Assembly: GCF_003056725.1 (NCBI RefSeq)
Contig: NZ_QBKZ01000001.1
Coordinates: 42,501-80,000 of the forward strand
Reading direction: 5' to 3'
DNA length: 37,500 bases
From: Mangrovicoccus ximenensis
GTDB taxonomy: Bacteria; Pseudomonadota; Alphaproteobacteria; Rhodobacterales; Rhodobacteraceae
In this document: positions 30,961 to 37,500 of the stretch, piece by piece
How the letters are laid out: each line of letters starts with the position of its first letter
How positions within the stretch are numbered: the stretch's first letter is position 1
Made by a program: the position numbers and the translations under genes
Notes under the pieces: model-generated
Told to the model about the DNA's origin: nothing
Seen by the model: only the letters and a program-made list of their open reading frames with translations
The model's database searches: none

Positions 30961-31321
30961 GGGCCTGCAGCGCATGCATCAGCCGGGTTCCCTGCGCGGC
31001 CAGCAGGTCACCGGCACGGCGCGCATGCCCGGCCGTTGCGTCCTGCACCTTCCCTCGGTCCCCCGGCTCGATGGATTGCCGTGCGGGCGGCTTCATCAGG
31101 CCCCCGCAGGTCGCCGCAGCGTCATTCGCATCGTCCCGGAGGCGGAACAGTCCGCCGGACGGTTCCGGCCCCAGCTTCATTATGGCGCTTCACGAAGGGC
31201 TCGGACGGGGAGGGACGGATCAAGCAGAATCCATCAACTCGACGGTCTCTCTCCCCCTGGCTTCCCCTGCCATGGCTGTCAAACGGCATCGAAAACTGCC
31301 TCCCTGTTGGAGCCAGCGCCT
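30961..31321. other. GC-rich stretch without recognisable gene
   Basis: About 360 bases between the phosphatase fragment and the RND adaptor. Nothing recognisable. Confidence 0.4.
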
Positions 31322-31690
31322 GCTGCCGGTCCCAGGTCAGCCGCGCCAGGTCGAGCTGGGCGGCGAGCGCGTCCCGCCCGGCACGGGCCTCGGCCAGCTC
31401 GGTGTCGATCAGGCTGGTGTCGAGCCGGGCGAGGATCTGGCTCTCTGCCACCGCATCGCCTTCCTCGACGGTGATTTCGGTCAGCGTGCCGCCGATCTCG
31501 AAGCCCAGCCGGCTGTCCTGGCGCGGCTCGAGCCGGCCGATGAAGTCCTGCGGCACCGCATAGCTGTCCTGCAGGACGACCGCGGTCACCGACACGGCCA
31601 GCGGCGGGTGCTCCGCGCCGGTCTCGATCCGCACGGTCGCGGCGGAGATCAGGCCGGAGGCCGCCGCCACCGCGCCGAGCGACAGCGCCG
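31322..31690 (-). CDS. RND efflux periplasmic adaptor (HlyD/AcrA family), N-terminal fragment
   Basis: The minus frame reads ALSLGAVAAASGLISAATVR, then PPLAVSVTAVVLQDSYAVPQ, then DFIGRLEPRQDSRLGFEIGG and TLTEITVEEGDAVAESQILA, RLDTSLIDTELAEARAGRDA, LAAQLDLARLTWDRQQ. (G)(R)(L/I)EPR(Q/R)...LGFE(I/V)GG.(L/V)..(I/V).V.EGD.V..GQ.LARLDT.....(L)..A.A....(A).L.LA..T..R is the lipoyl half-motif and the start of the coiled hairpin. The first part after the join with the NnrD piece near 31690 may include the membrane anchor. Confidence 0.85.
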
Positions 31691-31835
31691 CGCGGGCCGC
31701 CAGCCGTGCCGCGCCGCCATGGCCGACCCCGCCCGCAAGGACGAGCGCATGGCCGTAATCGTACTTGTGCCGGTCCCCCCGCTTCGCGAGACGGGCCAGC
31801 AACGCGGGGGAGATCCCCTCCGTGGAACTGTTCAT
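31691..31835 (-). CDS. nnrD: ADP-dependent NAD(P)H-hydrate dehydratase (NnrD), N-terminal piece
   Basis: The minus ATG at 31833-31835 overlaps the TGA of the upstream epimerase frame (ATGA). The product reads MNSSTEGISPALLARLAKRG, then DRHKYDYGHALVLAGGVGHG and GAARLAARAAL. (L)....(R).(KRGD).HKY(D).GH(A)LV(L)(A/S)G(G)...GAARLAARAAL...(AG)(L)VT is the opening of the YjeF C-terminal domain. The lyase core GxGD is absent since the frame passes into the RND adaptor at about 31690. In most bacteria this domain is fused to the epimerase; here the text separates them. Confidence 0.8.
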
Positions 31836-32059
31836 AGGCCGATATCCACCACCTTCACCTCCCCGCACAAGTCCGGCCGCAGCCCGTGCGCGGGTTTCCG
31901 GCAGTGGAAGGTGACGGTCAGGTCGGCAGGCAGCACCGCGCCCATCGCTTCGCCGCTGTCGGTCTCCAGCCCGGACGGCAGATCCACCGCGACCCGCAGC
32001 GCCCCGGAGGCGGCCGCCGCTGCGGCGATCTCTCCGAGCCGGTCGCCGAGCGCGCCCAT
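31832..32059 (-). CDS. nnrE: NAD(P)H-hydrate epimerase (NnrE/YjeF N-terminal domain), C-terminal piece
   Basis: The minus frame reads GALRVAVDLPSGLETDSGEA, then MGAVLPADLTVTFHCRKPAH, then GLRPDLCGEVKVVDIGL, TGA at 31832-31834. (V)(V)(A)VD(L/I)PSGL..D(S/T)G...G....A(D)LTVTF...KP.H....(P)...CG.(V/L).(V)VDIG(I/L) is the end of the YjeF_N fold; DLPSGL.TD is the conserved active-site edge. It immediately precedes the dehydratase with a four-base overlap. Together they repair hydrated NADH and NADPH. Confidence 0.85.
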   Translation of the reverse strand: MGALGDRLGEIAAAAAASGALRVAVDLPSGLETDSGEAMGAVLPADLTVTFHCRKPAHGLRPDLCGEVKVVDIGL

Positions 32060-32585
32060 CCGAAGCCGGCTGGCGCGGCGCTTCCCGTGCCGAGAGGCGG
32101 GGACCGGCGGGAAGATCGCGCCACGATGCCCAACACGGCGGAAAACCGTTCCGGCCCGCCTGCCCTCATGATCGCTGCCCTCCCTTGGTCCAAGGCGGAT
32201 CCTCCGGTGGGGCCGGGCGCGGCGTGTTGGAGAAGCGCGAGGCTGGGGACGGAACCGGGACGACGGCCGGGCAAGCCCTCATGCGCGGGCTGGCGACCGC
32301 CGGGCCGGGCGCCCGGCAGGATGCAAACGGCGCTTCGGGGGATTGCCGGCAGGGCAGCCATGGCGAAAGGCACCGATGCGGAACATATTTCCGCTTGCGC
32401 CGCGGCGGCGTGGCCGGACCTGGTGCTGCACCGTCGCGGGAACAAGCGCAACACGCCGCTCCCCAACCCCGCGCTCAACCAAAAATCCAAGTCTCACCTG
32501 GTCGTCTCCTCGTCTCGCATCGGCGCTCCGCCGCGGCCCGGCGGACGGACCGGCAGCGCCGGAATTTGCAGACCCAAATGCAAAT
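32060..32585. other. GC-rich stretch without recognisable gene
   Basis: About 525 bases. Neither strand gives a protein I can name. The last part leads into a terminator-like hairpin. Confidence 0.4.
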
Positions 32586-32606
32586 GCCGGGCCAACCCGG
32601 CCCGGC
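32586..32606 (-). terminator. hairpin downstream of the CoxM-like end
   Basis: A perfect 8-bp stem (GCCGGGCC with GGCCCGGC) and a five-base loop lie 31 bases past the minus-strand stop at 32637. Reading the minus strand, ATTTGCATTTG follows, a weak T-rich tail. Probably a transcription terminator. Confidence 0.6.
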
Positions 32607-32636
32607 ACGGCAAAAATCGGCCACCAAAAGGCGGGT

Positions 32637-32740
32637 CAGCGGATATCGGCCCCGCCCGGCGCGGCGACGGCGCGCCGGGCCATCACCGAAACCAGATGGG
32701 CGCGGTAGGTCCCGTCGCCATTGAGGTCCGCCATCATCCC
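32637..32740 (-). CDS. FAD-binding medium subunit of a molybdenum hydroxylase (CoxM-like), C-terminal end
   Basis: The minus frame reads MMADLNGDGTYRAHLVSVMA, RRAVAAPGGADIR, TGA at 32637-32639. (D)(L/I).G...YR.HL..V(M/L)(A/T)(R)RA(V/L) is the usual close of CO/xanthine dehydrogenase medium chains (ADLNGDATYRAHL type). Only about 34 residues are left, so the call is tentative. A terminator hairpin follows. Confidence 0.5.
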
Positions 32741-32789
32741 GCCGGGGTCCGGGCGCAGGCCCTCGAGCGCGGCGCCATCCCAGCGGAGC

Positions 32790-33190
32790 GACAGCGCGGC
32801 TTCAGGGTGAAATTGCCGAGATTGATGCGCTCGAATTCGACGCCCTCCGCGGTGCTGCGGATTTCGAAATGGTCGCCTGCGGTCTCGGCGCCATCCACTT
32901 CGGCGGTGTCATGGCCGTAGCCGCCATCCATCACGTCGGAGCCGTCGCCGTTGTCCCATTCCATGATGTCGTTGCCGAGCCCGCCGCGCATCGTGTCATT
33001 GCCCTTCTCGCCCTCGAGCACGTCGTCGCCCTTGCCGCCGACCAGCAGGTCGTCCCCGGCGCCGCCGATGAGGAGGTCGTCACCCTCGCCGCCATCGGCC
33101 TTCAGCGCGATCGCGCCCGCTTCCAGCGCGCCGCCATCGACCGTGTCGTCGCCGCCGAGGCCGTCGACCTCCAGCACCGCTGCCCCCGGC
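32790..33190 (-). CDS. RTX-type calcium-binding repeat protein, fragment
   Basis: The minus frame reads LGGDDTVDGGALEAGAIALK, then GGEGDDLLIGGAGDDLLVGG, then KGDDVLEGEKGNDTMRGGLG, NDIMEWDNGDGSDVMDGGYG and HDTAEVDGAETAGDHFEIRS. The nonapeptide GGxGxDxLx occurs about seven times in tandem, forming a parallel beta-roll that binds Ca2+. The repeats are followed by the usual non-repeat VDG..(A/G)D.F(E/R)I tail. Such proteins leave the cell by type I secretion. The effector domain and the end of the gene are missing. Confidence 0.85.
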
Positions 33191-33555
33191 CCCGCCGCGT
33201 CCGCCGACCCCGAGGGTGATGTTCGCCGTGCCCTGGCTGCCTTCGGCGGTGGAGCTGCCGCCCTGGCCGCCGCCGCCGCCGATCGATTGCGCCACGATCC
33301 CGTCCGACCAGTCGCCATGCGTGTTGATCTGGCCGGCATGGGTCATGGTCACGGCGTTGCCGTCCGCAGCCGTGCCGCCGCTGCCTCCGTCGTCGATTTG
33401 GGCCCCGACGCTGACATTGAAGCAGTAGCCGGTGTTGTCCTCTTCATCCGCTTCGTCGCAATCGCTGTCGCCGCCGTCGTCATGGTCGGAGCCGTCCGCC
33501 GAGGAGGCCTGGCCGACCGAGCCGCCGAGCCCGCCGCCGCCGCCGATCGACCGGC
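33191..33555 (-). CDS. glycine-rich autotransporter/adhesin-like repeat protein, fragment
   Basis: The minus frame reads RSIGGGGGLGGSVGQASSAD, then NTGYCFNVSVGAQIDDGGSG, then TMTHAGQINTHGDWSDGIVA, QSIGGGGGQGGSSTAEGSQG and TANITLGVGG. Two IGGGGG.GG blocks separated by N.V(S/T)(V/L)G.........(GD)(W)SDGI(V/I)AQSIGGGGG are typical of large alphaproteobacterial autotransporter passengers. A very acidic insert (DHDDGGDSDCDEADEEDN) is unusual. The beta-barrel is not present. Confidence 0.7.
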
Positions 33556-33739
33556 GCTGCGGATCTCTTCGCTCTCGGCGCTGGTCGCGGCCGCCCTGTC
33601 GCCGGTCTGGGCCTGGGCGCTCGGGCGGGGCGACATGGCGCTGCTCTGCGTCGTTCTCGCGGTTCTGGTCTTCCTCCGCCACCGTCCGAACATCGCGCGC
33701 ATCCTCGCCGGGACCGAGCCGAAGATCGGCAGGAAATAG
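33556..33739 (+). CDS. plsY: glycerol-3-phosphate acyltransferase PlsY, C-terminal end
   Basis: The frame reads LSALVAAALSPVWAWALGRG, then DMALLCVVLAVLVFLRHRPN and IARILAGTEPKIGRK, TAG at 33737-33739. (SS)L.AL(V/A)AA...P........... (L/A)....(L)(V/A)(L)(V/F)..RHR.NI.R(L/I)..G.E.(K/R)(I/L)G is PlsY, the membrane enzyme that starts phospholipid synthesis from acyl-phosphate. Two membrane helices and the GTE loop (motif 3) are visible. The N-terminal motifs are absent. Confidence 0.9.
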
Positions 33740-33934
33740 CGCCCGACCGGCGACGGCAACCTGGCCGTCCCGGCCCGATGCCGGTGGCCGCCCGCCATGC
33801 ATGCTTCCGGGCCGGCAGGCTGGCCGGCGGCAGTCATTGCGGACCTTCGCCTCGGAAGACGGCAGGCGCCCTCCCCGTCAATCCCCCGCGGGCCACTGCG
33901 GGAAGCGCCGCCTGACGGTTCGGTCCCCGAGGCC

Positions 33935-34275
33935 GCCAGCCCGCCGGGCCGGGCATGGGGCTGGGTTGCCATGGTCCGGGCCATCAGGGCGCGCGACAGC
34001 ATCTGCGCGGCAAGCCAGAGGCCCCAGCCCTGCATCCCGAGCGGCAGCGCCAGGATCAGCGCCTGCCAGCGCAGCCCCATGGCGAGGATCAGCGCCAGCA
34101 CGCCATAGGCGCCGATCCGGCTGTCCTTCATGATCTCCAGCCGCCTTGTCCGGGTCCAGCCGCCCCAGAACCCGTCGGCGCAGTCCGCAAGCCCGTCCTC
34201 GTGCATCGCCCCGGTCATCATCACCTGTACCAGGAGGGCCAGCCCCGCCGCTGCGCCCGCAGCCAGTCCAGCCGC
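33935..34275 (-). CDS. cobS: adenosylcobinamide-GDP ribazoletransferase CobS, internal fragment
   Basis: The minus frame reads AGLAAGAAAGLALLVQVMMT, then GAMHEDGLADCADGFWGGWT, then RTRRLEIMKDSRIGAYGVLA and LILAMGLRWQALILALPLGM, LLSRALMARTMATQ. (TGA.HEDGLAD..DG(F)(W)GG....RRLEIM(K)DS(R/H)(I)G.(Y/F)(G) is the strict CobS motif, with the Asp residues binding Mg2+. The protein joins the lower ligand to the corrin ring in the membrane. N- and C-terminal helices missing. The stretch 33740-33934 is without a gene I recognise. Confidence 0.92.
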
Positions 34276-34295
34276 ATGGGCGCCCCAGCCGGCCG

Positions 34296-34690
34296 CGCCG
34301 GAGCCTCGACGTGCTGGCCGAGGGCGCCTCGGCGGCGGTGGCGCGGTTCTGCACCCAGCATGGCGTGCCGCTGGTGACCACCTACAAGGCCAAGGGCGTG
34401 CTGGAGGAAGCGCATCCGCTGGCGCTCGGCGGCGCCGGGCTGTCGCCGCTTGCCGACGGCACGCTGCTGCCCCTGGTGGCGCAGGCCGATCTGGTGCTCT
34501 GCCTCGGATATGACCCGATCGAGATGCGCAGCGGCTGGCGCCATCCCTGGGACCCGGCAGAGACGCGCGCGATCGAGATCAGCCATCTGCGCAACGACCA
34601 CGGCATGCATGCCGCCGGGATCGAGATCGTCGGCGGCATCGCGCCGAGCCTCGCCGCGCTGTCGCGCGACCTGACCCCGCGCCGAATTCC
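34296..34690 (+). CDS. TPP-dependent enzyme (acetolactate synthase-like), central domain fragment
   Basis: The frame reads LAEGASAAVARFCTQHGVPL, then VTTYKAKGVLEEAHPLALGG, then AGLSPLADGTLLPLVAQADL and VLCLGYDPIEMRSGWRHPWD, RAIEISHLRNDHGMHAAGIE. (P)(L/V)VTTYKAKG(V/I)..E.HPL.LG.AGLSP.AD..LLPL...ADLVL..GYDP(I)EMR.GW is a clade of TPP enzymes related to acetolactate synthase, often found in degradative operons. The catalytic Glu domain and the GDG TPP-Mg site lie outside. Function unproved. Confidence 0.82.
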
Positions 34691-34783
34691 GCATCCCCGA
34701 GCGGCAGGCAGGCGCACATCCGGGCCCGGCATTGGAAACAGGACGGCGGCGCAGCCAGCTGCTGCCGCCCCCGAAGCCCCCTC

Positions 34784-35060
34784 TCAGCCCCGCACGATGA
34801 GCAGGTCGGCGGGCGCGCTGCGGATGAGCTCTTCGGTGAAGCTGCCCAGCAGCGTCGGGGCGAAGTTCGCGCGGGCATGGGCGCCGATGGCGATCAGGTC
34901 CGGATCGGAGGCCTGGCGGGCATGGAGGAAGGCGGTCGGGACCGCCTCGGCCACCGGCTCGGGCTTCGGCAGGGCCGCGGGCAGGACTTCCTCCTGCCAC
35001 CAGACATCGATCCGCGCGCGGGCATCGGCGAGGAACGGCGCCAGCGCAGCCTTGTCGCCG
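34784..35060 (-). CDS. universal stress protein (UspA), C-terminal fragment
   Basis: The minus frame reads ALAPFLADARARIDVWWQEE, then LPKPEPVAEAVPTAFLHARQ, then SDPDLIAIGAHARANFAPTL and LGSFTEELIRSAPADLLIVR, G, TGA at 34784-34786. (D)(L)I(A/V)(I/V)G.H(A/G)R.......(L)LGS(F/V)(T/A)E.(L/I)(I)R.AP.D(V/L)L(I/V)VRG is the USP C-terminus with the ATP-binding G-x2-G-x9-G-S/T pattern partly kept. Family members respond to starvation and stress. Confidence 0.85.
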
Positions 35061-35064
35061 CAGC

Positions 35065-35440
35065 TCGCCCGAGCTGGACCAGCGCGCGCTCGGCGGCGAC
35101 GCCTTCGTGCTGGCCTGCCATGAAGACCACCGTTTCGCCCGGGCCGGCGGTCCCGCGGCGCCGGAAGAGATCGACCCGGAAGAGCTGATCCATCTCAGCA
35201 CCGATACCGGCACGGCACGGCTGCTCGCCGAATGCCCCGCCCTGCCTGCGCGCCTGAAATCCGGAGCGCTGCGCTGCCATTCCACCATTGCCCAGCTCTG
35301 CCTCGTCCGCGCAGGCGCCGGGATCGCCATCCTGCCGCGCAACGCCGCCGAGCTGTTCGGCGATCCGGCCATCCGGCTTGTTCCGCTGGCCGGGCTGGCG
35401 CTGGAGCGGCGGCTCTGCCTGATCCTGCCGAAGCGCCGCC
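35065..35440 (+). CDS. LysR-type transcriptional regulator, ligand-binding domain fragment
   Basis: The frame reads ELDQRALGGDAFVLACHEDH, then PEELIHLSTDTGTARLLAEC, then PALPARLKSGALRCHSTIAQ, LCLVRAGAGIAILPRNAAEL and FGDPAIRLVPLAGLALERRL. FVLAC..DH......(LI).LS..TGTA.LL...............(CHS)T..Q..(L/M)VRAG.G(I)(A)(I/V)LP...(A)(E)(L/F)..(D)P.(I)R.V.L........(L) is the second and third part of the LysR substrate-binding fold. The DNA-binding HTH lies upstream and is missing. Inducer and target genes unknown. Confidence 0.85.
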
Positions 35441-35820
35441 TCCGGCTCTGGGGCATCGACCGCAGCCTCGCGGTCGATGCCGCGCCCGAGGGCTTCGAGG
35501 GCCCCTGGGACACCTTCGCGCGGATGCGCACGCTGCGCTCGCCGAAGGGCCTGACCGGCCCGGCGCTCGACCTGCCCGCCCTGACCTTCCGCGCCTGGTT
35601 CACCGCGCAATGGGGCAAGGGCGCCTGGAACGCGCTCGGCAAGATCCCGAAGGGCCAGTGGATGGACTACCTGCGCTGGTACCGCAAGGTTCTGGCCCTG
35701 CCGGTCCGCAACCGCACCCGCCTGTCCGGGCTGCGCGGCGAGGGCGAATTGCTGCGGGTCGAGCTCGCCACGCCCGAGGGCAGCGAAAGCCTGCTGGCGC
35801 GGCGCGTGGTTCTGGCGACC
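35441..35820 (+). CDS. FAD/NAD(P)-binding oxidoreductase (ornithine/lysine N-oxygenase-like), fragment
   Basis: The frame reads LWGIDRSLAVDAAPEGFEGP, then WDTFARMRTLRSPKGLTGPA, then LDLPALTFRAWFTAQWGKGA, WNALGKIPKGQWMDYLRWYR and KVLALPVRNRTRLSGLRGEG. (F).GPW.T.ARM.TLRSPK.LTGP...LP.LTF.AW...(QW)G...W..L.KIP...W.DYL.WYR.V(L).(L/I)P(V) is a family of flavoproteins often labelled FAD-NAD(P)-binding protein or lysine/ornithine N-monooxygenase. The N-terminal GGGPxG lies before the join. Confidence 0.8.
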
Positions 35821-35946
35821 GTCGGAGAGGGCCAGCGCCATCTCCCAGTCGGCACGCCGGTGCGGCCAGCCTTCCGCCCGGGACAGCGCCAGCGCTTCGG
35901 GCAGGTGCCCGGCGCCGAAGGGCGACAGCGCCACCGCCGCCTGCAT
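35821..35946 (-). CDS. GNAT-like acetyltransferase, N-terminal piece
   Basis: The minus ATG at 35944-35946 follows the stop of the glycerate kinase by three bases. It reads MQAAVALSPFGAGHLPEALA, then LSRAEGWPHRRADWEMALAL, SDG. (L/F)...H(L/I)P.AL.LS(R/Q).EGWPHR..DW...L.L(S).G is a GNAT subfamily start (substrate loop near EGWPHR). The acetyl-CoA binding part is missing past 35821. Partner in an operon with glycerate metabolism; substrate unknown. Confidence 0.72.
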
Positions 35947-35949
35947 GGA

Positions 35950-36195
35950 TCAGCCCTGTCCGTGCACCAGGAAGGCGCGGAAATCGTTGACATTGGTGCC
36001 GGTCGGACCGGGCGCGAAGAGGTCGCCGACGGCGGCGAAGGCGCTCCAGGCGTCATGGCCCGAGAGATGCGCTGCCGGGTCGATCCCCGCCGCGCGCATC
36101 CGCGCCACCGATCCGCCATCGGCGAAGGCCCCGGCATTGTCCTCGGAGCCGTCGATCCCGTCGCTGTCCGCCGCCAGCGCCGTGACGCCCTCCGC
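35950..36195 (-). CDS. glycerate 2-kinase (MOFRL/DUF4147 family), C-terminal end
   Basis: The minus frame reads [20 protein letters not shown], then [20 protein letters not shown], then [20 protein letters not shown] and [21 protein letters not shown] at 35950-35952. (L)AADTDGIDG.......(A)GA(F)(A/V)DG.(T/S)..R....G.D....L...DA(W/Y).(F)...GDL...[11 protein letters not shown] is the strict ending of glycerate 2-kinases (GckA type) that make 2-phosphoglycerate from glycerate in the serine cycle and glyoxylate use. Confidence 0.9.
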   Translation of the reverse strand, partial: AEGVTALAADSDGIDGSEDNAGAFADGGSVARMRAAGIDPAAHLSGHDAWSAFAAVGDLFAPGPTGTNVNDFRAFLVHGQG

Positions 36196-36585
36196 CCCGT
36201 CGGTCGTGGTGCTGGAGAAGGGCTCCGAAGTCGGCGCGCATATCCTCTCGGGCGCGGTGCTCGACCCCTGCGGGCTCGACAAGCTGATCCCCGACTGGAA
36301 GGACAAGGGCGCGCCGCTGACCGTGCCGGTGAAGGAGGACAATTTCTACGTCCTCGGCGAGGCCGGCAAGATCCGCATGCCGAACATGGCCATGCCGCCC
36401 TTGATGAACAACCACGGCAACTACATCGTCTCGATGGGCAATGTCTGCCGCTGGATGGCCGAGCAGGCCGAGGAGCTGGGCGTCGAGATCTTCCCGGGCA
36501 TGGCCTGTTCGGAACTGGTCTATGGCGAGGACGGCCGCGTCGCGGGCGTGGTCGCGGGCGAATTCGGCAAGGAAGCCGACGGCAC
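36196..36585 (+). CDS. electron-transfer flavoprotein-ubiquinone oxidoreductase, N-terminal fragment
   Basis: The frame reads [20 protein letters not shown], then [20 protein letters not shown], then [40 protein letters not shown] and [40 protein letters not shown]. (V)(V)[16 protein letters not shown]...L..L.PDWK..GAPL...V..D.F..L.......... P......(M)...GNYI.S(M/L)G...RW(M/L)..(Q)AE..GVE(I)(F/Y)PG..(A/C) is ETF-QO. It passes electrons from beta-oxidation dehydrogenases to ubiquinone. FAD GxGxxG before and the 4Fe-4S C-terminus after are missing. Confidence 0.92.
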
Positions 36586-36587
36586 TT

Positions 36588-36975
36588 CGCCCGCAAGCCT
36601 GAGCCCCAGCGCGCGGGCATCGAAGCCGCCGCCGCCGGTGTCGAGCTCGATCAGCCGCGGCAGGGGCAGGGTGTCGAGCGGCAGGTCGGTGCCGAACCAC
36701 GGCTCCAGAAGCGCCTGCTGCTCCAGGTCCGGGATGATCCGGGCCGAGGCGATGCCGGGGGTGGTGCGCAGCACCTCGAGCGCGGCTTCGGTATCGGCAT
36801 CGCGCGCCTCTCCGGCCGAGGTGATCCGCACCGTGGCGGTATCGGCCAGCTCGGTGCGCCAGCTGTCGCCGAGCCGGAACAGCATTGCCGCCAGCGCGAT
36901 GGCGAAGACCGCGAGAAAGGCCATGGCGGCGGTGCCGAGCCCCACCAGCCGCGTCGTCGTGCCGGCAGGGCGCTG
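36588..36975 (-). CDS. ftsX: cell division protein FtsX, N-terminal/middle fragment
   Basis: The minus frame reads GLGTAAMAFLAVFAIALAAM, then LFRLGDSWRTELADTATVRI, then ALEVLRTTPGIASARIIPDL, EQQALLEPWFGTDLPLDTLP and LPRLIELDTGGGGFDARALG. A membrane helix, then (R)..(W)...(L)....T(V/L)(R/Q)(I/V).....(A)L..L..TPG(V/I).......(E)...LL.PW(L/F)G.......(LP)(L/V)PRLI(E/D)(L/V)........(F)(D)...L is the extracellular domain of alphaproteobacterial FtsX, partner of the FtsE ATPase. The permease C-terminal helices are absent. Confidence 0.85.
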
Positions 36976-37389
36976 CGCCGCATCGGCGCGCCGGCCGGAT
37001 CCGGCACCGGCCTGCCTCGGGCAATGCCGGGCGGAGCCCCCCGCAACTTTTCTCCTGCCAAGAAAGGCCGGGCAGCCGCGCTCCGTAGAGGCTCCGGATT
37101 GTCACCGGGGCCGTGGCTGGTGCCCCGCCGGGCCGAAGGTCTCCGGCAAGGCTATGGTCCGGGCGCAGGTGCCATGCCGCTGGCGGGCCATGCCGCTGGT
37201 CCATGCCGCTTCGGACGCGGTCGGTTGCCGCCATCCGGCAGCGGAGATGCCGGAGGCCCGGGGGAGGTCTGCCGCGCTCCTTTTGCGTCAGGACCCGGGC
37301 GGATTGCCTCTTCGGCAGCGCTGCGCAAGCCTGCCGATCCGGCAGCGCCTGCCGAGGGCGGTGGCGCAGATGCAGGCCTGGGGGTAGAA
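36976..37389. other. GC-rich stretch without recognisable gene
   Basis: About 410 bases; a plus frame remains open across it, but its text is Arg/Pro-rich and gives no domain. ATGCCGCTG-type short repeats occur near 37176-37205. Confidence 0.4.
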
Positions 37390-37390
37390 A

Positions 37391-37500
37391 CCGGTCTTCC
37401 AGATCCTGCCAGACACGCCGGGGCTCGATGCGCTGCTCGAGGGCGAGGGCTGGACGATCAAGGACCCGTCGATCCTCTATGCCGCGCCGCTGGGGGCCTT
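37391..37500 (+). CDS. GNAT-like N-acetyltransferase fragment, open at window edge
   Basis: The frame reads PVFQILPDTPGLDALLEGEG, WTIKDPSILYAAPLGA and runs off the window. (P)(V)F(Q/R)(I/L)...(LD)..L...G(W/Y)...DP...(L/Y)(A)A(P) is the N-terminal shape of a bacterial GNAT enzyme with a two-half layout. Too short to be sure. Confidence 0.5.

Noticed and set aside
29852..31690. A capsule/efflux locus (Wza-like, phosphatase, RND adaptor)
   Set aside because: Each is a fragment on its own strand separated by stretches without recognisable genes, and no glycosyltransferase, chain-length protein or RND pump is present.

Overview
This window does not read as one genome. It is a mosaic of short pieces, mostly about 250-400 bases each, from unrelated sources. 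Most of the length (about 6.28-37.5 kb, plus islands before it) is GC-rich DNA of an alphaproteobacterium. The gene families (sarcosine oxidase, BtpA, cobalamin genes, ETF-ubiquinone oxidoreductase, split NAD(P)HX repair, many IS families, a recombinase ending on an initiator-tRNA tail) suggest a Rhodobacterales/Paracoccus-like organism. Almost no bacterial gene is complete. Fragments on opposite strands and from unrelated pathways abut every few hundred bases, and several genes can be pieced together only from parts lying many kilobases apart.

Region 1-6276 alternates bacterial islands with AT-rich blocks that lack either G or C. In these blocks the few remaining G or C bases are nearly all in CpG. 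That is the signature of bisulfite-converted (or enzymatically converted) mammalian DNA. One block (4705-4968) is recognisable as a converted human-type Alu, and another (5489-5759) as a converted L1 3' end. Unconverted plant-like pieces are also present: a grass-type repeat (about 5745-6000), plastid DNA (about 7370-7655 and probably 15016-15318), a Ty3/gypsy reverse-transcriptase fragment (12586-12880) and a Mutator-like transposon fragment (20083-20404).

The bacterial part holds partial genes for central and secondary metabolism (SDR, SoxA-like, mutase, ALDH, thiolase, MDR, FGGY kinase, EntE-like ligase, DadA-like, NasA, TPP enzyme, ETF-QO, glycerate kinase), cobalamin synthesis (CbiD, CobL, CobS), phosphonate use (PhnM), transport and envelope (ABC ATPases, BenE, RND adaptor, Wza-like, RTX and Gly-rich surface proteins, FtsX, PlsY) and regulation (LysR, universal stress protein, nSTAND ATPase). 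Transposase remnants of IS3, IS5, IS6, IS30, IS1182 and ISAs1 type are scattered among them. A few real local gene orders survive: pfkB-btpA (overlapping ATGA), 2-hydroxyacid dehydrogenase-rraA, glycerate kinase-GNAT, and nnrE-nnrD (overlapping ATGA).

The main conclusion is that the record is a chimeric assembly, not a new biological system. Joins often coincide with words of 16-38 bases shared between distant places in the window. Each bacterial entry below is a fragment of a genuine gene, but the order of the fragments should not be used to infer pathways.
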